Under the pieces are notes generated by a model. That model did not search any database. It had not been told where the DNA came from and saw only the letters and a program-made list of their open reading frames with translations. 27,082 nucleotides of DNA from M3007 sp046316495 (GTDB lineage Bacteria > Bacteroidota > Bacteroidia > Chitinophagales > Saprospiraceae), in assembly GCA_046316495.1 (NCBI GenBank), contig JBKDAM010000011.1, positions 1 to 27,082 of the forward strand. Direction: 5' to 3'. Position numbers and translations under genes: made by a program. Of this stretch, positions 21,131 to 27,082 are shown piece by piece. Within the stretch, counting starts at the first letter, position 1; each line of letters opens with the position of its first letter.

Positions 21131-22777
21131 CTACCGTTCAAATACCCGTTCCAGTACCTTTCCTGTGCTCGCACTGGGCTCCATTATCTTCAAAAAAGCA
21201 GAGAGCGTAGGCGCGATATCGCTAACAGCTGTCGCTTGATAGGATTTCCCGGCTTTGACCCCAGCACCATACCAAAGTAGTGGCACGTGGGTATCGTAGG
21301 CATAGGAGGATCCATGGGTGGCTCCCCCGTATAGAAAGGCTTGATCGTCCGGATGCCAGTTGGGGTCCAGCTGAAAAAACAAGTCCCCGGAGCGTTTTGG
21401 GTAGAATCCTTTCCTCAAACCAGCAATAGGTGGTATGTCAGCAGGTAATTGCAGGATATCAGATGCCGAATATACGCTGTAAACACCAGGCATTTTTTGG
21501 ATAAAGTCCTTGGCTGCTTTGATGACCTTGGGAAGTTCTAATCCGAGGCTATCAATGGTTGGGTGGTTAAGCCAGATCATTTGGTTCATCACACTTTTGA
21601 CCAAGGGGAGTTCGGTTGAAAATACGCGCTTAAAGTGTGCTGTAAGGGCTGAATCCAAAGTGCTTTCTGGAAACACATCGGCCGGGATTCGAATATCCTT
21701 TAAATGAGCGGGCGTTTCTCCCCCACCGTGGTCGGCGGATAAAAAGATTAATACTTGGTCTTTCCCATAACGTTGATCGATAAAATTAAGCAGCCTTGCG
21801 ATTTCCCTATCCAGTCGGAGGTAAATATCCTCCACCTCTTCTGCGTGAATACCAAACTGGTGCCCACCGTAATCGGGGGCGGAGAAACTCAGCGCCAGCA
21901 GGTCTGGGAAATTGTCCTCGCCCAGCTGCATTTGTTGAATGGCTTCTAGGGCGAAATCAACGGTGAGGGTATTGGCAAAGGGGGTAAATCGAATGACTCC
22001 CAGTCCCATTTTTTTGCGGATGGCTGGAAGATTGTGTGGGAAGCCCCCAGTAAGGCTGACGGCATACCGCCCTCGGTCGTATTTTTTCCAATCTGCAAAA
22101 CTTTGCTCATAGGTAACCCCCGGCAGGCGGTCCCAGACTTGGCTGCAGTAGGTTTCGGGTAGTTTACGGTTGTTAAAAGCTTGGACCCATTCTGGGAGTC
22201 CCAAACTATCGGGATAATAAGAGGAAGTAATCCAATGGCCGGTTTGGTCGTCAAACCAGTAGCTGGCATTGGGGATATGACCTGCGGGAAGGATACTTCC
22301 CCGATCCTTTATGCAGATGCCCACTACTTTGGAGCGGAAATTGGTGGCTAAGCGGAGTTCATCAGTGACCGTCGTGCTGAGCAAAACGGAAGGGGAGTGT
22401 TGGCCTGATTTGCCCTCTGCTCCGACGGTGCGGTAGCGTTTGTCGGAGGTGACATAGCGTTTGGCATTCCACTCAGGGTCCCACCATTCGTTGCCAATAA
22501 TTCCATTTCCAGCTGGCCCCGTTCCGGTGTAAATACAAGCGTGCCCGGGCGCAGTGTAGGTTGGAATATAATCGTAGTGGGTGTTTTCAAAAGAGAGTCC
22601 TTCCTTTAGTAGCCGGTTGAAACCATCCGTTCCGTACTGGCTGGCGTATCGATACAGGTAATCATACCGCATTTGATCGATGGTTATTCCGATGACCAAC
22701 TTAGGTCGGCTGGGCGCTTGGGCGGCAAGGGTGCCGGCGAATAGCCAAAGTGAGAAAAAGGTAGTTAACAGACGCAT
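21131..22777 (-). CDS. PafA-like alkaline phosphatase
   Basis: 548 residues from ATG at 22777; the longer frame starts with TTG at 22783. A signal peptide (MRLLTTFFSLWLFAGTLAAQ) directs export. The product matches the alkaline phosphatase superfamily PafA group. The nucleophile is Thr75 in TYTAPGHACIYTG. N96 in GNEWWDP and K157/R159 in CIKDRGSILPAGH line up with N100, K162 and R164 of Elizabethkingia PafA. Metal ligands sit in GITIDQMRYD, SAPDYGGHQFG, SADHGGG and GGATHGSS. It would release phosphate from organic monoesters in the periplasm. Phosphate-responsive regulation is not visible in the sequence. ndk lies upstream on the same strand but is separated by a terminator. Confidence 0.9.
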   Translation of the reverse strand: MRLLTTFFSLWLFAGTLAAQAPSRPKLVIGITIDQMRYDYLYRYASQYGTDGFNRLLKEGLSFENTHYDYIPTYTAPGHACIYTGTGPAGNGIIGNEWWDPEWNAKRYVTSDKRYRTVGAEGKSGQHSPSVLLSTTVTDELRLATNFRSKVVGICIKDRGSILPAGHIPNASYWFDDQTGHWITSSYYPDSLGLPEWVQAFNNRKLPETYCSQVWDRLPGVTYEQSFADWKKYDRGRYAVSLTGGFPHNLPAIRKKMGLGVIRFTPFANTLTVDFALEAIQQMQLGEDNFPDLLALSFSAPDYGGHQFGIHAEEVEDIYLRLDREIARLLNFIDQRYGKDQVLIFLSADHGGGETPAHLKDIRIPADVFPESTLDSALTAHFKRVFSTELPLVKSVMNQMIWLNHPTIDSLGLELPKVIKAAKDFIQKMPGVYSVYSASDILQLPADIPPIAGLRKGFYPKRSGDLFFQLDPNWHPDDQAFLYGGATHGSSYAYDTHVPLLWYGAGVKAGKSYQATAVSDIAPTLSAFLKIMEPSASTGKVLERVFER

Positions 22778-22797
22778 GATCAAAAACTGGAATGGTA

Positions 22798-22868
22798 TAA
22801 AAAAACAGGCTGTTTCGCTGCTATAGGAGGAACAAATAAGACTCCAAATAGTTACGAAACAGCCTGTT
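22798..22868 (-). terminator. Terminator after ndk
   Basis: AACAGGCTGTTTCG and its exact complement CGAAACAGCCTGTT (22804-22817 and 22855-22868) form a 14-bp stem. On the minus strand it ends in a run of T (from 22805 down). The 37-base loop is long but contains a GGAG/CTCC helix that could shorten it. Confidence 0.8.
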
Positions 22869-22887
22869 GAAGCGTACGAAAATAGGT

Positions 22888-23307
22888 TTAGAACATCTCT
22901 ACGCCAGCGAAGTGGAAGGCGGATTCAATGGCTGCATTTTCATCGCTGTCGGAACCGTGAACGGCGTTTTCTCCTACAGAAGTGGCGTACTTTGCACGGA
23001 TGGTGCCAGGAGCAGCATTTGCTGGATTGGTGGCGCCAATCAGGTTGCGGAAGTCTTCTACAGCGTTGTCTTTTTCTAAAATCGCTGCGACGATTGGGCC
23101 GCTGCTCATGAACTCACATAGTTCGCCGTAGAATGGGCGCTCGCTGTGTACTGCATAGAATTCGCCTGCTTTTTCCATGCTCAATTTGGTCAGCTTCATC
23201 GCTACGATGCGGAAGCCAGCTTCGTTGATCATCTGAAGGATATTGCCAATATTTCCTGCGCGAACGGCGTCAGGCTTAATCATTGTAAAGGTACGATTAC
23301 CAGACAT
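22888..23307 (-). CDS. ndk: Nucleoside diphosphate kinase
   Basis: Transfers the gamma phosphate from ATP to other NDPs through a phospho-histidine. 139 residues, the usual size. FTMIKPDAV is at 7-15, the active-site H117 is in NAVHGSDS (114-121), and GATNPANAAPGTIRAKY supplies the nucleotide contacts. The frame is open upstream to 23379, but those 24 residues are not found in the family; ATG at 23307 is chosen. It is transcribed divergently from the DHH phosphoesterase and followed by its own terminator. Confidence 0.95.
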   Translation of the reverse strand: MSGNRTFTMIKPDAVRAGNIGNILQMINEAGFRIVAMKLTKLSMEKAGEFYAVHSERPFYGELCEFMSSGPIVAAILEKDNAVEDFRNLIGATNPANAAPGTIRAKYATSVGENAVHGSDSDENAAIESAFHFAGVEMF

Positions 23308-23442
23308 GCTTTTTAATCTTCGTTTATTTGTTGAAAAATAGGCTGTAAAGGTACTGCAAGATTTTATTTCAAAAAGCATCTGAAAGCCCTTCCTTCAAAA
23401 AATAATATCTTGCAGGGTAGTACAATACCCGTTAATTACTAT

Positions 23443-23450
23443 TATTTTTG
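23443..23450 (+). promoter_or_regulatory. -7 box (TATTTTTG) for the DHH phosphoesterase
   Basis: TATTTTTG fits TAnnTTTG and ends 17 bases before the ATG at 23468, implying a leader of only about ten bases. A matching -33 TTTG is not evident. Confidence 0.45.
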
Positions 23451-23467
23451 CCCCTGTTTTGAGCAAT

Positions 23468-24475
23468 ATGCAGATTTCATCGGAACTTAGGGCACTACTT
23501 ACCTTGCCTAGAAATGTCGCTATCGTCTCCCACCGCAACCCGGATGGAGATGCTATTGGCTCTGCCTTGGCGATGCGCTTTTACCTTGAACAATACGGGC
23601 ATAAGGTACACGTGCTATTTCCTTCAGATTACCCAGAGGAGTTTGAAACCTTGCCTGGTGCAGGAGATTCTCTGATTTGGGATATTTCCACAGAGGAGTG
23701 TAAGCAAGTTCTCCAAAAAAAGGAGCTATTTGTCTTGCTGGACTTTAATGCCTGGAGTCGGATTGACCGAATGGGGGAGTATATGCGGCAACTACAAGCC
23801 AAGGTCTTGTTAATTGATCACCACTTATACCCGGAGCCAATAGCCGATTTTATGATCTCGGATCCGGAGGCAGGTAGCACCTGTGAATTGGTGTTTCAGT
23901 TCATTCAAGAAATGGGGGATAGCCTCAAAATCAACCCGATGGTGGGAGAAGCAATTATGACAGGCCTGATTACCGATACAGGCTCGTTTAAATATGCCAC
24001 CAGTCCTGAAACGCTTCGAATCGCTGCTTCTCTGGTCGAACGCGGGGTAGATTTGACTCTGGTTCAAGATCGGATTTTTAATTCCCAAAAAGAACAAAAC
24101 CTGCGGTTACTGGGCCATTGTCTGGTTAATCGAATGGAAATATTACCTGAGTACAAAACCGGTATTATCTGGTTGTCCAAAAAGGATTACGACGATTTTA
24201 ATATTAAGCGGGGAGACACCGAAGGGATTGTCAATTACCTGCTTTCCCTCAAAGAGGTCCGGTTGGCGGTGTTCATCCATAATCAACCTTCAGTGGTCAA
24301 ATTGAGTCTCCGTTCCAAAGGAAACCTGGATGTACAGGAAATTTGCCGCAAACATTTTAATGGCGGTGGTCACAAAAATGCCGCTGGAGCCTATTCGTTC
24401 GATAGCTTAAAATCTACACTTCAAAAAGTAAAGGATCTTTTACCTGTGTACAAAGAAGCCATCTACAAAAGTTAA
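23468..24475 (+). CDS. DHH/DHHA1 phosphoesterase, NrnA-like
   Basis: 335 residues from ATG at 23468; a TTG three codons earlier is less likely. Motif I is SHRNPDGDAIGS (21-32, with H22, D26, D28), followed by LDFNAWSR (D92), the DHH signature LLIDHH (114-119) and LITDTGSFKYATSP. The DHHA1 substrate-binding motif GGGHKNAAG is at 299-307. This is the architecture of NrnA, which degrades nanoRNAs and dephosphorylates pAp, with Mn2+ as usual metal. An alternative is a cyclic-dinucleotide-linear product phosphodiesterase. Cytoplasmic. The first FKBP gene begins 7 bases after its stop. Confidence 0.9.
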   Translation: MQISSELRALLTLPRNVAIVSHRNPDGDAIGSALAMRFYLEQYGHKVHVLFPSDYPEEFETLPGAGDSLIWDISTEECKQVLQKKELFVLLDFNAWSRIDRMGEYMRQLQAKVLLIDHHLYPEPIADFMISDPEAGSTCELVFQFIQEMGDSLKINPMVGEAIMTGLITDTGSFKYATSPETLRIAASLVERGVDLTLVQDRIFNSQKEQNLRLLGHCLVNRMEILPEYKTGIIWLSKKDYDDFNIKRGDTEGIVNYLLSLKEVRLAVFIHNQPSVVKLSLRSKGNLDVQEICRKHFNGGGHKNAAGAYSFDSLKSTLQKVKDLLPVYKEAIYKS

Positions 24476-24482
24476 CAACAAA

Positions 24483-25340
24483 ATGAAGCAACTTATTTTC
24501 GCCTTACTGCTGCTCTTAGCGGCTCCGTCGTTTGCTCAGCAGGGTGCTCCGGTCACCACCAAACATGGGTTTCGGTTTATCCACCACCTCCAAACAGGAG
24601 GACTAAAACCGGTATTTGAAGACGATATTATCGTTCATATCGAAGTATATGTCGGTGATTCCCTCATGCAGGCTTCCCGTAAGTTCGCTCCTGATGGCTA
24701 CAAAACAGACCTCCCTTCCGAAGAGGAGTTCAATAACAGCCCCAGTATGCCAGCTATTATCGATGCTGCCCTCCTGATGGGTGTCGGCGATAGCGCAACC
24801 GTGTACATGGCATTGGATTCGTTTCTTCGCAATAGCCTTCCCCCTACTCTCCGGGGAGCGACCGATGTGCGCTATGAGGTAAAATTACTGAAGGTAATGA
24901 GCGGTGCTGAAAAACGTGCCCAGAAAGTAGCCCTTCAAGCCCGTTTCGAAGCAATTGCCTCCTCCACCTCCTTGACCGCTGCCGATTACCGCAATGGCAA
25001 ACTGGCTGGCAAACTTGAAAAAGTGGAAGGTGGCTTGCAATACCTCGTCGTAGATCCAGGAAAAGGAACACCCGTACAAGAAGGGGAGCTTATCTCCACG
25101 CATTACTATGGATGCCTGACCAATGGATCTATGTTTGACAACTCTTTCCAGCGCGGGGAAGCGCTCGAATTCCCAGCAGGTGTAGGGCAAATGATCCCTG
25201 GCTTCGATCAAGGTGTGATGCAGCTCCGCCATGGTGCTAAAGCTTACTTGTTCATTCCTCCTAGCCTAGCCTACGGCGAACAAGACAACGGTCCGATTCC
25301 AGGCAACTCGGAATTGATTTTTTACATCGAAATCCAGTAA
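24483..25340 (+). CDS. Periplasmic FKBP-type peptidyl-prolyl isomerase, two-module
   Basis: 285 residues. The signal peptide MKQLIFALLLLLAAPSFAQ has a good signal-peptidase I site. A canonical FKBP domain occupies about 180-285: HYYGCLTNGSMFDNSFQRG, QMIPGFDQGVMQLRHGAKA, IPPSLAYGEQ and IPGNSELIFYIE. The first half (about 28-138) repeats the layout in decayed form (HGFRFIHHLQTGG, IVHIEVYVGDSLMQASR, ATDVRYEVKLLKV) and lacks the FDNS and IPG active-site residues. It therefore probably serves as a chaperone or dimer module. It acts on exported or outer-membrane proteins. The next gene is a close paralogue 45 bases on. Confidence 0.9.
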   Translation: MKQLIFALLLLLAAPSFAQQGAPVTTKHGFRFIHHLQTGGLKPVFEDDIIVHIEVYVGDSLMQASRKFAPDGYKTDLPSEEEFNNSPSMPAIIDAALLMGVGDSATVYMALDSFLRNSLPPTLRGATDVRYEVKLLKVMSGAEKRAQKVALQARFEAIASSTSLTAADYRNGKLAGKLEKVEGGLQYLVVDPGKGTPVQEGELISTHYYGCLTNGSMFDNSFQRGEALEFPAGVGQMIPGFDQGVMQLRHGAKAYLFIPPSLAYGEQDNGPIPGNSELIFYIEIQ

Positions 25341-25385
25341 GCCATCCGCTTGCGGACTATTTTTTCAACATAGAACACAACAACA

Positions 25386-26252
25386 ATGCGTTTTCTCCCT
25401 TTCCTGGCCCTGAGTGGCCTTCTATTTGCAGCCTCCTGCGACGAGATGTCCAAAGGCGTTGAAACTCAACACGGTTACCGCCTAGTTAACCATACCAAAA
25501 ATCAAGGGGAAACCCCAAAACCTGGCGATCTCGTTCGGGTGCATGTAACCACTTTCGTTGGGGACTCCATCATGCAAAGTACCCGCGAGCAAAGCCCAGA
25601 ACCACGCGAACTGATGATGCCAGACTTGTCTCAAATGGAGACTGGCCGCCGCGTACCACCGCTTTACGACGGTCTCTACATGGCAGTAAAAGGAGACAGC
25701 CTTACGATCTATCAAAAAGTGGATAGCTTGATCGAGAAAAACCTGCCAGCTAGCCTCAAGAAAGAAAAGTTCGTTCGCTACGAAGTCGTTCTGGTAGATG
25801 TGATTTCTAAGGAAGCGCAACAAAAAGAGCAAGAAGCGGCCATGGCTCGTTTCGCAGAGGTAGAAACCAAAGCTAATGAGACAATTAAAGCCTACACCAG
25901 CGGTGGCTTGAATGACCAATTGGTAACCTTGCCTTCCGGACTAAAAGTATTGACCATCGAAAAAGGAAATGGTGCGGCGCTTAAAACGGGCGAACAAGTA
26001 AAAACTCATTACTATGGTGCTTTGACCAGTGGAAAAATGTTTGATAACTCTTTCCAACGTGGAGAAGCCCTAAGCTTCTTGCTGGGTATGGGTCAGATGA
26101 TCCCAGGTTATGATGAAGGTACACAACAACTTAACCACGGAGGAAAAGCGTTTTTCTTCCTGCCCTATCAGTTAGGTTACGGCGAACAAGGGACTCCTGA
26201 TGGAACAATCCCAGGTAAAGCTGAATTGGTATTCTACGTAGAGGTTCTTTAA
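25386..26252 (+). CDS. FKBP-type peptidyl-prolyl isomerase lipoprotein, paralogue
   Basis: 288 residues with the same two-module plan as its upstream neighbour, but anchored as a lipoprotein. The lipobox LFAASC has lipidated C18, followed by Asp-Glu. In Bacteroidota acidic residues just after the Cys can form part of a surface-export signal, which is only a hint here. The C-terminal FKBP domain (about 190-288) has THYYGALTSGKMFDNSFQRG, GQMIPGYDEG, LPYQLGYGEQ and IPGKAELVFYVEVL. The N-terminal copy (about 28-140) starts HGYRLVNHTKNQGE and has FVGDSIMQSTR in place of the active site. A Glu/Ala-rich helix joins them. The codons look richer in C-ending forms than in most of the window, perhaps reflecting high expression. 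prfB starts 20 bases downstream. Confidence 0.9.
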   Translation: MRFLPFLALSGLLFAASCDEMSKGVETQHGYRLVNHTKNQGETPKPGDLVRVHVTTFVGDSIMQSTREQSPEPRELMMPDLSQMETGRRVPPLYDGLYMAVKGDSLTIYQKVDSLIEKNLPASLKKEKFVRYEVVLVDVISKEAQQKEQEAAMARFAEVETKANETIKAYTSGGLNDQLVTLPSGLKVLTIEKGNGAALKTGEQVKTHYYGALTSGKMFDNSFQRGEALSFLLGMGQMIPGYDEGTQQLNHGGKAFFFLPYQLGYGEQGTPDGTIPGKAELVFYVEVL

Positions 26253-26272
26253 TCACCCATAAAAATTTCGCC

Positions 26273-27082
26273 ATGACGATCGAACAACTCAAGGAGTTAA
26301 AAGATCGGCTGGCTGTCTTAAGGAGGTATCTTTGACGTCGATAATCGTCAACGAGATCTGGAAGACCTGACCAGCCAAACCCTGGATCCCGCATTTTGGA
26401 ATGATCCTAAAAGGGCAGAAGGAATTCAACGCAAAATAGGCGTCCACAAGAAATGGATTGAGGAATATGAATCCCTCGCCAGGGAAGTGGATGATCTGGA
26501 AGGCTTGTACGAATTTCAAAAGGAAGGAATGACCACTGAAGAAGAGGTGGATCAACACTACCATCGTACCGTAGAAGTCCTAACGGACGCGGAGTTCCGA
26601 AGCACGCTGAATCAAACAGAAGACGAAATGTCCGCTGTCTTGAATATCAATGCCGGCGCAGGTGGTACCGAGGCCTGCGATTGGTCGGCTATGCTCCTTC
26701 GAATGTACAAAATGTGGGCTGAAAAGGCTGGTTTTAAAGTAAATGAATTATTCGAACAAGAAGGCGATGCGGCGGGCATTAAGTCCGCCAGCATCGAAGT
26801 CGTCGGTCCATATGCCTATGGCTGGCTCAAGGGCGAAAACGGTGTTCACCGCCTCGTGCGTGTGAGCCCGTTCAACGCCCAGGGGAAACGGCAGACTTCC
26901 TTTGCCTCTGTGTTCGTCTATCCTTTAGTAGAGGACGATTCCATCGAAATTTATGTTAACCCGGCAGATGTGGAAATGGATGTGTTTCGCGCTTCCGGTG
27001 CCGGTGGTCAGCACGTAAACAGGACCAATTCGGCCGTACGACTGCGGCACTTGCCCAGCGGTGTAATCGTGGAATGCCAGGC
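26273..27082 (+). CDS. prfB: Peptide chain release factor 2, with programmed +1 frameshift (partial)
   Basis: RF2 ends translation at UGA and UAA. Frame zero from ATG 26273 encodes only 20 residues (MTIEQLKELK to LRRYL) and stops at TGA 26333-26335. Shifting +1 at CTT-T resumes as D-V-D-N-R and stays open to the window end, giving about 269 visible residues. The stop-codon recognition motif SPF is at about 198-200 (RVSPFNAQGK) and the GGQ peptidyl-hydrolysis motif at about 244-246 (GAGGQHVNRTNSAVR). Both are six to seven residues earlier than in E. coli RF2. The last 90-100 residues lie beyond the window. Because of the shift and the truncation, simple ORF calling misses this gene. Confidence 0.95.
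26321..26335 (+). promoter_or_regulatory. RF2 programmed frameshift signal
   Basis: AGGAGG (26321-26326), a three-base spacer TAT, then CTT TGA C. This is the same arrangement as in E. coli prfB (AGGGGG TAT CTT TGA C). The internal Shine-Dalgarno element pushes the ribosome forward when RF2 is scarce, giving autoregulation. Confidence 0.95.

Noticed and set aside
23308..23379. N-terminal extension of nucleoside diphosphate kinase
   Set aside because: The extra 24 residues are not part of the family, which starts just before the FTMIKPDAV strand.
26333..26335. Nonsense or frameshift mutation making prfB a pseudogene
   Set aside because: The stop is the expected programmed +1 site with the correct upstream AGGAGG and CTT TGA C context, and the downstream frame has intact SPF and GGQ motifs.

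Overview
The window looks like chromosomal housekeeping DNA from a member of the Bacteroidota, possibly a Saprospiria-like lineage. The phylum call rests on promoter-like TAnnTTTG boxes, a PafA-type phosphatase, a single-pass SPOR protein, a BatC-like Q-rich TPR protein, two-module FKBP proteins and HldD (heptose LPS, so Gram-negative). The class is a guess. I see no phage, transposase, integrase, tRNA, rRNA or CRISPR. Gene order is conventional, and I did not find a convincing new multi-gene system.

Layout. 1-583: a convergent intergenic region packed with a GGTTAAT/ATTAACC heptad repeat and two forward terminators. 584-3286 (minus): a SAM-I riboswitch with its own terminator and promoter, controlling a cystathionine gamma-synthase-type gene and homoserine dehydrogenase (methionine/threonine branch). 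3388-4835 (minus): a small HEAT-like protein and an exported xylose-isomerase-like TIM barrel. 5072-10855 (plus): SPOR protein, terminator, S9 peptidase, TPR protein, hldD and an M20 amidohydrolase; the last three are tightly packed. 11036-11401 (plus): DoxX-like membrane protein. 11543-15915 (minus): macro-domain protein, cysteine desulfurase, phosphoglucosamine/phosphomannomutase and a second trans-sulfuration PLP enzyme. 16054-19058 (minus): S1/P1-like nuclease, ABM monooxygenase, DjlA-like co-chaperone and superoxide dismutase. 19258-20553 (minus): E2 acyltransferase. 20664-21125 (plus): solitary HsdR-N-type nuclease domain. 21131-23307 (minus): PafA-like phosphatase and ndk. 23468-27082 (plus): NrnA-like DHH phosphoesterase, two tandem FKBP paralogues and the start of prfB with its programmed +1 frameshift.

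Functional links. Homoserine dehydrogenase makes homoserine, which (after acylation by an enzyme not in this window) feeds the cystathionine synthase beside it; SAM, the pathway end product, would shut both off through the riboswitch. Cell-envelope work is spread along the window: HldD (LPS heptose), GlmM-type mutase (amino sugar), SPOR (peptidoglycan binding) and the FKBPs (folding of exported proteins). Several start codons were moved inward from the longest open frame because that frame began with TTG or carried residues foreign to the family; each case is stated in its entry. The most unusual items are the heptad-repeat intergenic region, the macro domain lacking expected catalytic residues, the orphan nuclease domain and the FKBP duplication.
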